Shown here in pieces: positions 24,185 through 38,181 of a stretch of DNA of 64,000 nt. A model generated the notes under the pieces. That model was not told the origin of the DNA, searched no databases, and saw only the letters and a list, made by a program, of their open reading frames with translations. Source of the stretch: Saxidomus purpurata. Taxonomy: Eukaryota; Mollusca; Bivalvia; Venerida; Veneridae. Both the position numbers and the translations under genes were made by a program. How positions within the stretch are numbered: position 1 is the stretch's first letter; each line of letters begins with the position of its first letter. The stretch lies in assembly GCA_022818135.1 (NCBI GenBank), contig JAFMSR010000008.1, positions 31,329,606-31,393,605 on the forward strand, written 5' to 3'.

Positions 24185-27100
24185 TTGCAGAAAATGAATA
24201 AAACACTAATTATTTCCAAAATGGCAACAGTAATCTACTGTCAAAAACTTGCCGGATCCATAAAACCAACGAGCACCTGTGATAACTCCATCCGGTTCGT
24301 GCGCACTAAAAGTCGCAGTAGGTCACCCAAACCAATAAGTAGGTCAGGTCAAGTAGTACGTACAGCAATGTTAATCTTAAAAAACATATCTTACTTTCGC
24401 AACCTTATTTTCGAACCATTTAAGATGTGCAATACAAGATCAAAACTACATTTAGAACAATCTTACTCAGGCATGAAAAACCCAATCACACTAAAACTTC
24501 GACGGTGTGGAAAGTACTGGTTAGTCAACCAGGATCAGGAATAGTAGTTCACCAACATCTGTCCGAGGACCGAATCGACGATCATGCAGATCATGATCTA
24601 CACTTACTTCTTTTATTATTTATAAGTAAAGATAAAACAGATTAACAGATTAAAAACTGAAATTCCCTTCTGAAACAATTAAAGAGAAGTTTACACCAAA
24701 TTTTACAAAAAATTATTAAATTTCTATTTTTACGAAATCATGATCTACAGCAATATTCATATAATCACAGACAAATTTTGGCATGTTATCTATTTTATAA
24801 TACAAAGGAATCAACAATTACATTAATGACTGTGCTCTTTCAACAGTAGTAGACCGAACTGGCGGCCATTAGCACCCAGCTGATTGGCTAATCATTTTTG
24901 TCTCTCCTGGCTCCATTGGTTCATTTACTATCCGATTTCAGCTTCTGGCTCCGGTAGCAAAGAACCAACTAGTACAAGTCTCCTTATAATTTTCTATGGT
25001 ACATTGATTATTTTATCTATAATTAAAGAAGTAAAGTTAACAAGTAGCCTGTTTGATGTTTTATATAATCTCTTTCAATAAGTAAATTCTTGAAACCAAA
25101 ATGTAAATAATCAGATAAACATTTCAACAATAATTGCATCATTTAAAGTACATTTTATAACAATTGTAAGTAAAGACTGCCACTATTTTCATCTATCCAT
25201 AAATTATTGTTTCTATTTAGTAAAGTGGCTAAATTGTTTTTTTGTCTTTGTAAGAATTTTTTCTTTTATAACATATTTGACTACGCGATACATTTTCCAA
25301 ATTCAATCTCTCTCTCTCAAAACGTCAAACTTCACGATGTATGTCACAATACATCGCTACGACCAGCTACGACGATGGCGATTTCGTTCCCGTTCCAGAG
25401 GAAGGAAGACCTATGTGACAGTGACGACTGCTGTGCGATAGGCAATCAACGCTGCAACTACTAGATCTACAACATCGTCGACGACCACTTTTTTGGTCAC
25501 ACCTCTGACAATGTAATGTCAGGCTTGCTGCGGCTGCTGGCTTATTTGGGTTTTAAGGGGTTTTTATATTTTCAAAATTTCAGAGTAGGAAAATAGGTCA
25601 AACTTTCATGCATACTTTTAACTTGTTAAAATAAGTAAAAACATCTTTCGGACAGCATTTTATTCTCTCATTCAGGACGATTAAATTTTTTTATCATCAC
25701 CAAAAGCTAAGCAAAGTTAAAATAGGACAACAATTTATTAAAGGGGATTTTTACATTACAAAACAAACAAATATACCATCTAGTACCAAAATTCTCTAAA
25801 AACTGTTAGGCTACCACGATCCAGACATACAAACTAGGTCAATCACACTCAGATCTCATTGGTCGCCGTGACGGGCCTACTCTTTGGCAACCAATCAAAT
25901 TCAACCTTTGGCTATACTGGCTGGAAATTGCAGTCAGGTAAATTTCTCCTATTTTTTGGCTTCAAAATTTTGTCTTTTAGGCATGACGGGAGACATGCCG
26001 GGGTCTCATCCCAATACTAAGCTAGCATACATGCTCTTTGGGACGGACCTTGATAAAATTCTCATCAAATTAAATCAAATCAAAGTAATATAGACAACAG
26101 TGTTACAAACCGGCTGCAATGGTAAGGTAAAAATGTATTTGAACATAATCATATAATGCGGTTTGAAAATGAAAATTCACATACTTTTAAAGGCATTCAG
26201 CAATAAGTATTTACTAAGAGTATGTAAAATCTATTTGACGGAATAACTATGAAGCAGGCATTTTAAGATGGGTCCGCACTATGTTCAGTTCAACTACAAT
26301 AAAAAGTTAAGGCAGTAGTATTTTGACAAGGAAACTGTCATATGGCGCAACATAAAATGCCTATAAAAAACAAATTTCAGTCTTTATGAGATCAGGAGTA
26401 ACTGATTAGAAGGTCAAATACTTGAATAAAATATGGTATAATAAAACAGTTAAAGCACTCACACGGACCTATAAATATTTACGTCTTAAAAGCAGGTCAT
26501 GCTGTTGCAACAGATTTGCCGTGCGTGTCTGTACTTGAAAATGTCTACAATTTTCCCAAAATTCTCGCGAGCAAACATTACGCACGTGTAAAAGGATCAG
26601 CTGCGTATGAAAGTAAAAAAATCGCTAGATTCATTCCATCATGTCAAAATCTACGAATATTACAGATTTTGGATTCGTTGATTATTCTGTCACTATTGTC
26701 AACAATTACTAACACGGATTTTATTTTCAACACACGTTATTTACATTTAATTTAATATTCATTAATGAATATGTTTTTGTAATGAAATGGTGCTCTCTAG
26801 TTAAATTATTATCATCTTTATCCTCATCATTATAAATAGTTTCAGGTAATGTGATTGAAAATGATGAATAGTAGAAATTATCGGCTTCGCCGTGATATCA
26901 TACTGGCCTATTAACTCAGTCGAATTTTTAGATGGCGCTCATTTATTCATTAGGTGAAGGTGAAAACTCTGTTTAATATGCAAGTATAAACCTTTTTTAT
27001 ATAATTTAATTTAATATATTTAATTTATACATCTAATGTTTTGATTATAAGCTAATGGTAGGCAATCATCTTTTTATCATTTTCGTCTTGATCTTTGTAC

Positions 27101-28369
27101 ATTTTAAATAGAATGATGCATATAAGCAACGATGAAAGCCGAAGAATCACTTCACCCGATTATAAATAATTTATCAAAACCCGGATGTGCGAAGCCGAGA
27201 AGAGTTGAAGTGAAGTAGATGGTTAATTTAATCATATTTTATTACTTTTGTACAATTTGTGAGGATACATATACATGTACATGCATAATAATTAACAGTT
27301 ATGTGATATAGAAATAAAATCTGTGCAAATATATGGTTGCAACAAAAAGGTTGGGCCAAAACTTATTAAATCATTAGAGACGACCCTTCCCTGTAGTCAG
27401 ACCTTTTGGCAAAATTCGCATATTATATGCACAATATGGCAAAATAGATGATCTTTCCCTTACTTCAATATTTCCCTTAGGTAATATTCCAGAATAATCG
27501 ATAATCAATGATTTATTCGGATACCACCGAACCGTAGTCACGTCCGTAAACTCCTAATCCCCGAATTCGATGGTTGACCGCAAAATTGTCGCATGTCCTG
27601 CATTTCATACAGGTTAGAACGGTTTTGTGGCAACCGTTGAATTATCGATTATCGATCACCTACTGATATAGCGCTTGACGCGCAAATGTTATTTTATATG
27701 GCGGTTATGCAATCATTACATGTATCGCGAAATGTTTGTTAAATTTAGTACATATGTACATGTGACATTGTTGGGACAATCAATATATTACCTGTTATCA
27801 CAAGTCGTTGTTCGTCCCTTTAGGGATAACAACTAATACATTTAAGCACATTTTATACTGTTGTTAGAACTAATCTGGGAATCACATATACTTGAATGCG
27901 CGATAATTGTATGGAACTGGAACAAGTTGTACAAAGGTACGTATTATTTTATGTTGTCGGCAATTTATACAGGAAATTTTATTCAATTATTTTGTGAGAG
28001 TCGACAACTTTCCTTTTTCCAAAAAATATTTACAGAATTTCAATAATTCGAATATGAAACATCTTTTACACAACACCGCTATTGTAACTCTAAGAGTTTG
28101 AACGTTTTCTTTACACAGTCATAATAACACGAACAAAGATGTCAACGAGACAAAAACTGAACAAGGGCATGTTTACTCACTAACATATAAGGTATCCTTA
28201 TCTAAATGCACAACAAAGCAATATTGTTGTACGCTGACAAATGGGAATTTTAATAGCTCTGTGTACTAGTATCTTCTGTAAGCTATGCTAATTGAATGAC
28301 ATTTAATTAAGAATTCACACAAAAAGAATTTAAAAAGTACTGTCCGTATTGACATTGGCTGTATTTTCA
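24185..28369. other. No gene recognised in 4 kb
   Basis: A 119-codon frame at 24185-24544 is the longest and has no domain I recognise. At 25340-25500 a GC-richer patch with CGACGA and CTACGA words interrupts the AT-rich background. CCAAT-type words occur at 24870-24895 and 25855-25905, but no promoter can be argued. From 26760 to 28300 the sequence is AT-rich with nothing identified. Confidence 0.4.
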
Positions 28370-28375
28370 GATATA

Positions 28376-30438
28376 TATGGAATGCGGTTTGGGACATGCC
28401 AAACTTGCTAATTGCTACTTGCGGATTGCCACTTACTTATTGATAAATGCTGGTGGAAACATGCCACTTAGTAATTGCTAATTGCCACTTGCTTCTTGCT
28501 ACTTGTTTATTGCTATAGCTACTTGCCACTTGCTTATTGATCAATGCTGGTTGAAACATGCTACTTGCTAATTACCACTTGCTTATCGCGGTCTTGCTAA
28601 TTGCCACTTGCTAATAGTGGTGTTGTCAATTGCCACTTGCTTATTGCCAATTGCCACTTGCCTCTTGCTAATTGCTACATGCTACTTGTCACATGCTAAT
28701 TGCCACTTTCTTTATTTCTAATTGTGGGTTAGGACTTGCTACTTGCCACTTGCTTATTGCGGTTTTGCTAATTGCAAATTGCCACTTGCTAATTGTCACT
28801 TGCTAAATACTAATCGCCATTTGCTTTTTGCTAGTTGGGACATGCCACTTGCTAATACTTACTTGCCACTTGCTTATTGCTAGTTGGGACATGTCACTTG
28901 CTAACTGCCACTTGCTTATTGTCAATTGCTTGTTGCCACTTGCTACTTGCTACTTGCTAATTGCTTTTTACCTTTTGCTTGTTACTAATCACTAGTTGCC
29001 AATCGGTTATCGGTATGACTATCCGAACATGGCTAGGAAATAACGAACTTTAGCTATTATTATTTTATTGAAGTAAAGTATTAAGTTTTTGATGTTAAAA
29101 TGGAACATGCATACCAAAAATATATTATATTCAATCACATTCAAGCTTTTAATTTATACAATTTCAAAACGCGTGATCTGATTCATGTTCATGAACATTG
29201 AACATGAGTTACTATTAAAAGTAAACAAGACATCTATAATGGTGTATGTATAGATTATATATGTTATAAGTTTATTATGAATTATTAATAATATTTCATA
29301 CTGAAAATATATTTAATATAAATAATCTTGCAGCTGAAGTCTGAACAAATTAGATGAGCAAACACCGAGCATGAACCATCATCTGATCATTTTATATTTA
29401 AAATATATATTTTTTATTTAACTAGATCAAACTCATACTATATAAATTCGTGTTTGTTCTAAATATGTGATATAATATGAGTAGACATTCTTATACAATT
29501 TTACGCAATCAATTCAATGTGCCGAAAGTTGATACTCGTGTTCGTAGACTACCAGAAACATCGAACATGAATCATTATTATAATATTAATGAATGAAAGA
29601 TAAGATAAGATAAGTTTTATTTTCAGTCGGCAAAAGTAATAAATGGGCAAATCTGATACCACTTGTTAACAATGCGCGGGAGATTCATGTTCTTGGACGG
29701 AGATGAAAACACAAACACAAACATGAATTATGACATGAACAATTACAATGGCAACGATATTTTACTGTCGAATTAAAATGATTTAATATACTCTATAATG
29801 TTAAAATTATATTTGCGCTCGCAATCAAAAGCGTTTGAACGACTCCAAAGGTAACTTGCAAGTAGTAACAAGTGGCAGAAAGCAAATAGCAAGCGGAAAT
29901 TAGCAAAAGCAATTAGCAAAAAGCAATTAGTAAGTGGCAATTAGAAAATCATAATTGGCAATGAGAAAATGGCAAGTAGCAAGTGGCAATAAGCATGTAG
30001 CAATAAGCAAGTGGCAATTAGCAAATGCCAATTGGCAATTATCAAGTGGCATGTCCCAAGTAGCAATTAGCAAGTGGCATGTCCCAAGTAGCAATAAGAA
30101 AATGGCAGGTGGCAATTAGCAAGCGTCCCAGTTGGCAAGTGGCAATTAGCAAGTGGCATGTCCCAACTAGCAATAAGCAAGTGGCAATAACCAAGTGGCA
30201 TATCCCAAGTAGCAATTAAGTATAAGCAAGTGGCAATTAGCAAGTGGCATGTATCAACTAGCAATTAGCAAGTGGCAAGTGACAATAAGCAAGTGGCAAG
30301 TGACAATTAGCAACTAGCAATAGGCAATACGTAAGTCGCAAATAACAAGTGGCATGTCCAAATCTGCAATCAGCAATAAGCAAGTGGCAATTAGCAAGTA
30401 GCAATTAGCAAGTGGCATGTCCCAACCCGCATTCCATA
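28376..30438. mobile_element. Foldback-type DNA element, 2063 bp, with 6-bp target duplication
   Basis: The element begins TATGGAATGCGG (28376) and ends CCGCATTCCATA (30438), a perfect 12-bp terminal inverted repeat that continues imperfectly as TTGGGACATGCCA. The left arm (to about 29005) consists of degenerate repeats of TTGCTAATTGCCACTTGC; the right arm (from about 29855) consists of the reverse complement, GCAAGTGGCAATTAGCAA. The flanks GATATA (28370-28375 and 30439-30444) form a direct repeat, a likely target duplication. About 850 bp of AT-rich, non-coding sequence separates the arms. No transposase is encoded, so it would need one supplied in trans. Long inverted arms built of short tandem repeats define foldback elements. 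Confidence 0.85.
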
Positions 30439-30444
30439 GATATA

Positions 30445-31982
30445 CGAGTATATTTGTTAAATAAGATTTAAAATATGCCCCTGAAGTTTATCAACTGAAG
30501 AAACAGAACTGAAAAACACCTTCATTTTGAGACACAGATAACAAAATTACATGTTGAAGTAACATGTAAATTAGACTCTTTCAAATTCCTATACACATGT
30601 ATATGAGTATAAGAATAACATATGTACAATAAATCATATAATTATTCACCATGCCTGGTTACTTTTCCCGAAGTAGTTTTCTTAATTATTAGTTATTTAT
30701 GTTAATTTTGTTTGGAAAGTGGATTAACTCTAGATCATGCACAGCTGTGTTAATTGTCCTACATATAATACTTATATTATAGACCAGTACTATATGTTTA
30801 TGCATATGAAAATAAACCTTAATTAAAGGTATATAAATAGATCCAGGCTAGTATTTTGGGAAAATCCCAATTCAACATTATAGGTGAGGAAATAGTATTA
30901 CAATTGATACGTTTATTGATATATTGCAAATTCGAGTAACTTACACCTGACTACCCCAGATATCTTGTTTATGTAAACATGATAAAAGTAGAATAGCGAG
31001 CTTTACCTCTACTTAGTGTTTGACCCCATTTGTCCACCAATCGAATCGCTCAGATTTTCAAATAAACGTCTTTCTTTTTTATTAAAACTAACTACTGAAA
31101 TCACTTAATTATTAAGAGCTCGCTACCGCTCGCTCCCTTAGGGTTTCTGAATTGTTGACATTTGACTTAATAAACACTAACTTATACATATTTTTCTAAC
31201 AATGATTTTAATCTTCTTGTTTCTGTATAGATTGCCAAATTAGATAACATGTTTACTAAACTGCATGGACAGATCGTGTTATTATAAAAGTGTAGCAAAA
31301 TAATGCTTTTGGTAAAACCATTACCTGTGACGGTGTGAACCGGGGGAGGTTAGGAGAATAAATCAAATTGCACGTGAGGGTTGGGCTTAATTTATAACAT
31401 TTGTATACAAAGGAATTCCATTGATAAAATCATTGCATTTTAGTAATATGCTGCACTGTATACAATGACAATATAGTGCGACGGTGTCGCAGTTGTTGTT
31501 TCAGTACGGAATTGAAATTGATGTGTGAGTTAAGTGGAAAATAGATTACTAAATACGTCACAAACAAGTATTCAGACATGAATATGAATATGGATAAAAC
31601 ATGAATAAGGATTAACAATTTATAGAAGAGGTATGCAATTACAACTAACGTGCCTTATTTCTGTTAAGATATTTCATTACATATAACAAAAGTACTGAGT
31701 TTAACTAGTAATATATGATTTCTGATGGCGAGGTGATCTTTAAACTTTAGAAAATTGGGCCTAACTTTGAATTTTCAGGGATTAATTTTGTGCGTCTGTC
31801 TTTGAAAAACTGCAGAAAGCAGATAATGCATCTCACCAACAAGGTAACTCGAATAAGATAATGGGTACTTACGCTGTTCGTGTAGTATAAAGGACTGGTT
31901 CCAGCGTCTGATTTTATTCGGCAGACGGTGATTGCCTATACGAAAATGCATGAGCAATAACCTGGGGATCTAGGGAAGGAAA
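30445..31982. other. No gene recognised
   Basis: AT-rich intergenic sequence between the foldback element and the minus-strand LINE. Short frames only. Confidence 0.4.
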
Positions 31983-34900
31983 TTAGGTACTGTTCAAAGT
32001 CAACATTGTCTTTGATACAGCTGTACATTTACCCTTTTGTGAGTTATCAAGCTTAGATGACCATTCTTGCTTATATTGATCAATTAATGTTTGCGTTTTC
32101 AATTTATGGATATGCTTAACCTGGATATTGTTTTGGTTTAACCATAAAACTGAATTCCTGTAGAGGCAAGTATACCTTTGATATAACTCGGCCACTTAAA
32201 TGGGTGTACAATTGTAACATATGCTTGTTACATATGTACATGTACGAGATATTTGACTGTTTGCACTGAGAAGGTTTTTTCCAGAGGTTGATCATATGGG
32301 ACTTAATAACAATTTAAATACGATCATAGCGATTAAGTTCCGCATATAACATATACCTGGGGGTCCTTTTTCTGGTCTTAGTAATTGTACGTAAAAAGTT
32401 AGAAAGGACTTGCACAATCATATCTAAATTCTCAAAGCCCCATATATCACTTCCTTATGTTGGGAGTGGAAGGACCGTATGATCGAATAACCTGATTTGT
32501 CAATCTATTAGGAGGTCTTAGTAATTAATCCACAAATATAGTAAGTACACGGCTTTATCAACTTGTGTGACTACATGTTTTTTCTAGGAAAGGAAAGATC
32601 AAGAACTAGAAAATATAACACCAAGGTACTTATACTACTTTACGGTTTCTATGTTTTGACTATGTATATTAATGGCCTCAGACCATAGTTATTTTTACTA
32701 TATGTTCTATATAAACATTATGCCAGCTGGCAATTTCTCTGACATCCCGATCAAATAAAACTAACCTGTTCTAAATAATATCATCCAAGTGCAACATTTT
32801 AAGCTCCAGTAAACTATAGGTTGACCGGCATTTTTTTTCACCATTTCAGGTCAAAGTTCATGAGTATGAATAATTTCTGAAAATGGTCGGAACCATGCAA
32901 AATCACTACTGTAAACAAGCAGTCAAGTAATATTTTCTGACATAAAAACTTCAATAAAATTGTCATTTTCATGCTATTTTAGGTCTTCTCTGCCAATAAA
33001 TGCCCTTTATCCTATATCTTTCATTCAAAACTTTTAAAATATTCAGCATCAAACACAAGCACTATTTTTCCTATAACTGCTTCCGTATTGTGGTCAACCA
33101 AGGGCAAACAACTGTGGTCTGATGCCTTATGGTATACAGATTGTGCTTACTTGTCCCCAAAACAACAACAACTTTTGTTTTTGAGAAATTGATTTTTAAC
33201 TTCCATTCTTGAAAATCATGGAAGAAGTTGTCAAGACATGTCTGAAAAGAGTATTTATACTGTAACGTTTGCATACAGCAAAACAAAAACTTGCAGGAAA
33301 ACAATGGCATCGTTTCGGGGGAAGTCGATTATAATACCATAATCTTTTCTAATTAGAACCGATTCCAGATTCCAGATTTTTTCTATTTGACCGTTAATAC
33401 TGATACTGACGCAAGACTTTATATCAGAATACATGTTTAGAATGACAGTAAGGATTTTTCCGGTTTCATCAGTATCGGACATTTTCCTCCAAAGCCCTGC
33501 ACGCCACACTGAATCGAATGCTACCTAGAAATCTATACAAAAGCATATCAGTTTCTTTTCCTCTGTTCAAAGCTTTTCAATTAAAAAATATGAAGCAAAA
33601 TATGGTCACTAGTGTAATATTTCGGCCTGAGTCCAGCTTGAATCTCATTAAGAAGGTTATTTTCACATAGAAACTCATTAATACGTTCATTAAGAACTTC
33701 CAATGCAGCTGAGTATAGTTATTGGTCTACAATTAATCGGGTCTATTAGGGAGCCTTTCATTTTGTTGATTGGTTTAATTGCCCCTATTAACCAAGGATC
33801 TAGCAAAATACCAGTATCCAGAATTTTTTTAGATAACACGGAGTTTAAATATATGGCCATAATTATCTTTGTATTTTTTAGATATTCACTTGAAATTTTA
33901 TCAAACACGGAAGCTGCCTTGACATTGCTAGTTTTTGATACCTAAAATATTGATAATAAGCCGGTCTGGGAAATAAATCACCAATGACTTGCAGTGGTAA
34001 TGGACCTGACAATAAGCCGGATTGGAAAGAAAACCTGCAGTATTTTCTGCATGCCGACCAGGGATAAAACTGTGATAAAGTAGAAGGTTGCTCATAAAAA
34101 AAGCAATGTTTTTAATTTTATTTGCACTATTTAGTAAAAAAACAACGATAAAAACATTTACTGTTGTCGTTAGATTAAATCTAATTAAAATCAAATAAAA
34201 TGCATTTAAAGATATAATTCTCACAGAAGTTAAATAAATGCATGAAAATTTGCCAAAAAATAACATTTACAATCAATTCAATAGATTGCGATAATTTGTT
34301 GAAATACTGCCAACAGTCCTTCGGATTATTTGAGTTCAAAGCACGCAATGTTTTTTCATTATAATACCTTTGTTAACTAATTATGCTACTCAGGGTTTAT
34401 TTATACGATCTTCTGGCCTGTTGTAACCGAATGTTATTGAAGTTCTTCATGCCCCCTTCAAAAAAGAGGGGTATATTGGTTTGTTTATATAACTTACACC
34501 GTTTGCGTGTTTTACATCCTCGCTCTTCTACACTGAGGCCCAAACCAAATTCACCTTAGCCGAGTTTGAGAAAAGCAGGGAAATTTTATTTGTAATTTCG
34601 TTAATATAGGATTTTGGATCAACGCCAGTGGGCTGGTTGCCAAGGAAGTAACCTGTCTCATCCATTGTTTGTGAGCTTAGATTGTGCATGAGTTATTAGC
34701 CTTAGCATCTGACCATTCGGAGGTTTACTAGAATTATATGTCTGTCTTGGTGTATCGGGTGGATAACGGGGAGATAACACTTTGGTGTGGAAGTGGTTAT
34801 AACATGGATAAAATGCAGTAGCCATTTGAGAATAAAGAACCGAGCTCATTTACCTCAAACTGACTTATAAGAGGTATACAATTCATGGTAGCAATCGCAT

Positions 34901-35040
34901 AAGCAATTTCAAATATGTTTCTAAATGTTAGCTTTCCAAGAAATCTATATGTACCAATGCGACCGTAAGCAGTTAACAAGCATCTATTTTTACATAAATC
35001 AAGCAGTTTACTCCCTGTAGCATTGACTTGAGTACACATT
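31983..35040 (-). pseudogene. Old non-LTR retrotransposon ORF2, heavily degraded
   Basis: Fragments in several frames follow the order of a LINE ORF2 on the minus strand. Near 35030-34800 is the end of the endonuclease (SKLLDLCKNRCLLTAYGRIG, then an NCIPLISQFEVNEL stretch). Near 34760-34660 comes a KPPNGQML linker; at 33905-33690 reverse transcriptase (DPWLIGAIKPINK, CRPITILSCIG); at 33509-33260 VWRAGLWRKM; at 33200-33120 EWKLKINFSKTKVVV. Downstream, about 32460-32320 encodes GSDIWGFENLD and then TPRYMLYAELNRYD, and 32110-32040 encodes QEWSSKLDNS, both typical of the C-terminal region. Many stops and shifts mark it as ancient. The 5' end may continue into the assembly gap. I do not assign a clade. 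Confidence 0.75.
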
Positions 35041-35134
35041 AACGAACGAGTGTGTAGTAAATTTAACTGCTTTAATTGGCTTATTGCATTTTAGGAATTT
35101 AAAGTATCATCATCTTAATCCAGGTAGCTAGGTA

Positions 35135-35634
35135 NNNNNNNNNNNNNNNNNNNNNNNNNNNNNNNNNNNNNNNNNNNNNNNNNNNNNNNNNNNNNNNNNN
35201 NNNNNNNNNNNNNNNNNNNNNNNNNNNNNNNNNNNNNNNNNNNNNNNNNNNNNNNNNNNNNNNNNNNNNNNNNNNNNNNNNNNNNNNNNNNNNNNNNNNN
35301 NNNNNNNNNNNNNNNNNNNNNNNNNNNNNNNNNNNNNNNNNNNNNNNNNNNNNNNNNNNNNNNNNNNNNNNNNNNNNNNNNNNNNNNNNNNNNNNNNNNN
35401 NNNNNNNNNNNNNNNNNNNNNNNNNNNNNNNNNNNNNNNNNNNNNNNNNNNNNNNNNNNNNNNNNNNNNNNNNNNNNNNNNNNNNNNNNNNNNNNNNNNN
35501 NNNNNNNNNNNNNNNNNNNNNNNNNNNNNNNNNNNNNNNNNNNNNNNNNNNNNNNNNNNNNNNNNNNNNNNNNNNNNNNNNNNNNNNNNNNNNNNNNNNN
35601 NNNNNNNNNNNNNNNNNNNNNNNNNNNNNNNNNN
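35135..35634. other. Assembly gap, 500 N
   Basis: Exactly 500 undetermined bases, the usual placeholder for a gap of unknown size. It lies between the old LINE and the first visible DCTD exon, so upstream DCTD exons may be hidden here. Confidence 0.98.
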
Positions 35635-35707
35635 TTCAATGTTCAACTTCATTTTACAAATTATAAAGACAGAATGTAAAGTACAAATAATTAATGATGT
35701 TTTTCAG

Positions 35708-35927
35708 TATGTCATGCTGAAATGAATGCAATTGTTAACAAGTACCAAGCTGATCTGAAAGGCAGCGAGACCCGAATGTACGTCGCGTTATTTCCATGTA
35801 ACGAGTGTGCAAAGATTATTGTGCAGTCAGGGATAAACGAAGTTATTTACTATTCTGATAAAAAGAAAGAAAAACCGGAATTTGAAGCATCCAAGATACT
35901 GTTTGAACATGCAGGAATCACCCATAG
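35708..35927 (+). CDS. DCTD: Deoxycytidylate deaminase, penultimate exon with zinc site
   Basis: The enzyme converts dCMP to dUMP, feeding thymidylate synthesis in the cytosol. This 220-bp exon follows a TTTTCAG acceptor and ends before GTATAC. It encodes the catalytic core: [11 protein letters not shown] supplies the zinc-binding His and the proton-shuttling Glu, and FPCNECAK supplies the two zinc-binding Cys. The stretch [20 protein letters not shown] closely follows the animal enzyme. The exon starts in phase 1 and ends in phase 2, which fits the next exon at 38182. Upstream exons for the N-terminal half were not found between 30445 and 35134 and are probably in the gap or outside the window. 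It is single-copy-like and intact where visible. Confidence 0.9.
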
Positions 35928-38181
35928 GTATACATGCATTTAATTAATTACAGCTTTATTTGCATTCTTTTTTATTGTTTTTGTTTTGTTTTACGTAAAA
36001 CTATTTGACGTTTCTAATTAAAATTTATTGTGTTCTATCTGCGCTGCATCTTATGAATGTTTATAATTTTCTTACCATAGTTTGATATATAAATTCAATT
36101 CGATATTCGTAACTGTCTCAAATGAGATCGTCGATAATTTTCTTCTTTATAACAGTTCAAAGCAGAAAACTATTACTAAAGTATTGTAGCATATATTTTA
36201 CCTGTCACATTGGTACCCGTTACGAATTTATTCATACGTGAAATCTACAACAATCAACCAAAATATAAACATGAAACGCACGCAAATAGCGAATTTTACT
36301 TATATTTCTCAAATTATTTGGCTCAGAAGAGGTTTATCTTGTTCTGCTTCGAATGCCTCTGTCACTAGAAACATGTAACATTTCGTCCACCAGTGCATAG
36401 TGGACGTCCAACTTACACCCTATTGTCACTGGGCCGTCACAAAAACGGTTTTTGATGCAGCCTCACTTATCTTAATCCATGGAAAGTATTTTTATTTCTA
36501 ATCTTTGTCCACATTTTATCCGTATTGAATAGAGTGTTTACTGCAGATTACATTTTACGAAAACTACCAAGGTTATATATGTGAAAATCAGTGAAATGAG
36601 CTTCTTTCAATTCAATTTGTGGCACATTATTTCTTTTGACTGAACACAGTAGGATCATAAAATAGTACAGGTAGAATGTTTCTTTATCATTGGTTCGAAC
36701 TGTATGCTTATTTCGCAACCTATTACATGCGTGTTTCTTAATATACAAGAAGTTCTTTAGGACAGAGCGCATTGCCGGTCTTACCAATTATTTTCTGACA
36801 ATGTGCACTAAATAGGTTATACTGTCACGCGATGAAGCTGAAAGTAAGGTTTACTATGATCAATTAATTATCTGTTTTATCCAATGCCCCAAGAAACAAT
36901 GTGGGGAGTATATATTCGCCGCTTTGTTCGTGCATCCGATTACTTCTTGTCTTTAGCATATTGAATTGATACTTCTATCGCAGACAGAGCAATGAGCAAG
37001 GAGCGGGTCTCTCGTTGCACATCATTAGCCACAAACCAGTACATTATATTTAGATCGGTTATTTTCACGGATAACTAGTATATCGGCCGTACCTCTCAAT
37101 GACACGCCTTTGCTCGCCTTTCACCAAATGAATCATTATTAAACCGATCAATATATAATATCTTTATAATATATTCAAGCACTATAAAGCAAATACGAGA
37201 TTAAGCTGCCTGTTTTCTTCAATCACTTAAAACTGAGTATCTAATTTTCTGAAGTCTAATGTAGCTATTTGTATTGAAATGATGCTCAAAGACAACGAAG
37301 CATGATGTCCTATAATTGTAAAGACTGTAGGGGTTGGAGTATGAGCACAAAGACTAAATTACATTTTATGCAAAAGATAGTAGATTTGATTAACACATAC
37401 TCGTAAGTATTATGAACAAAATCACTTGAATCTCTCACTTTTTATGTTAATGTATTCAAACTGTCCCGTTTGTGGGAAATGCCTTAAGTCAAATAGCTTA
37501 CAAATTAACGTGTTACGTATTCCAGTGTACATATACTGTACATATATTGCAAAAATTAAATAAATGTGTTTTATAGAAACAATTTTATATAGTTCAACAT
37601 TCATTGCATCTTTCATAATAATGAAAATCATCTAAAGGAATATATGCCTTAAATATTCAGATTTGAACAGAAACCCTATTTTGTGTAATATAATACATAA
37701 TAGAATAAAATAATACAACTGCGATATATTTTGATAATTTTAATAATCAAAATTTCTTAAAGATCATCCGATTCACTCTGGTTTAGGTTTCATTATTTGT
37801 CATGCGTTAATGGTGAAATTTGCAGCAGTTTAATTTAAGTAAGTCGAACTACGGATTACCCTCCTTTCCAACAACAGTTATCTTATCTTGTTCTCATAAA
37901 TAAAAATAGATTTAAACCATGCACTGATGCAACGATGTCATTACAGTCACAGCCTATAGGCTTATCAGTCAACCAATATATAACGCGGTGTATCATTTTG
38001 TATCATGTGTATGACAATACATTTCTTGCAACAAAATGTTAAAAAAGGTACTACATGTACCTCGCCCATTTCTATGTATAACTCTAGTGATTTTGACTAA
38101 ATTAAATTATTACAAATCATACACCAGTTGAATAATTACTGATCCTAGTGATACATTACTAATGATTAGTATTTTTTGCAG
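35928..38181 (+). other. DCTD: DCTD intron, 2254 bp
   Basis: Bounded by GTATAC and TTTTTTGCAG. AT-rich, with only short spurious frames; no repeat or RNA gene is recognised inside. Confidence 0.75.

Noticed and set aside
24185..24544. 119-codon open frame as a gene
   Set aside because: No domain, no splice signals judged convincing, and its composition matches the A-rich surroundings.
25340..25500. GC-richer patch as an exon or CpG island
   Set aside because: No recognisable translation on either strand and no splice or start evidence.
29927..30264. Minus-strand Leu/Ala/Thr-rich repeat proteins
   Set aside because: They are translations of the low-complexity foldback arm.
35115..35652. Two minus-strand open frames of 174 codons
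   Set aside because: They consist almost wholly of undetermined bases in the assembly gap.
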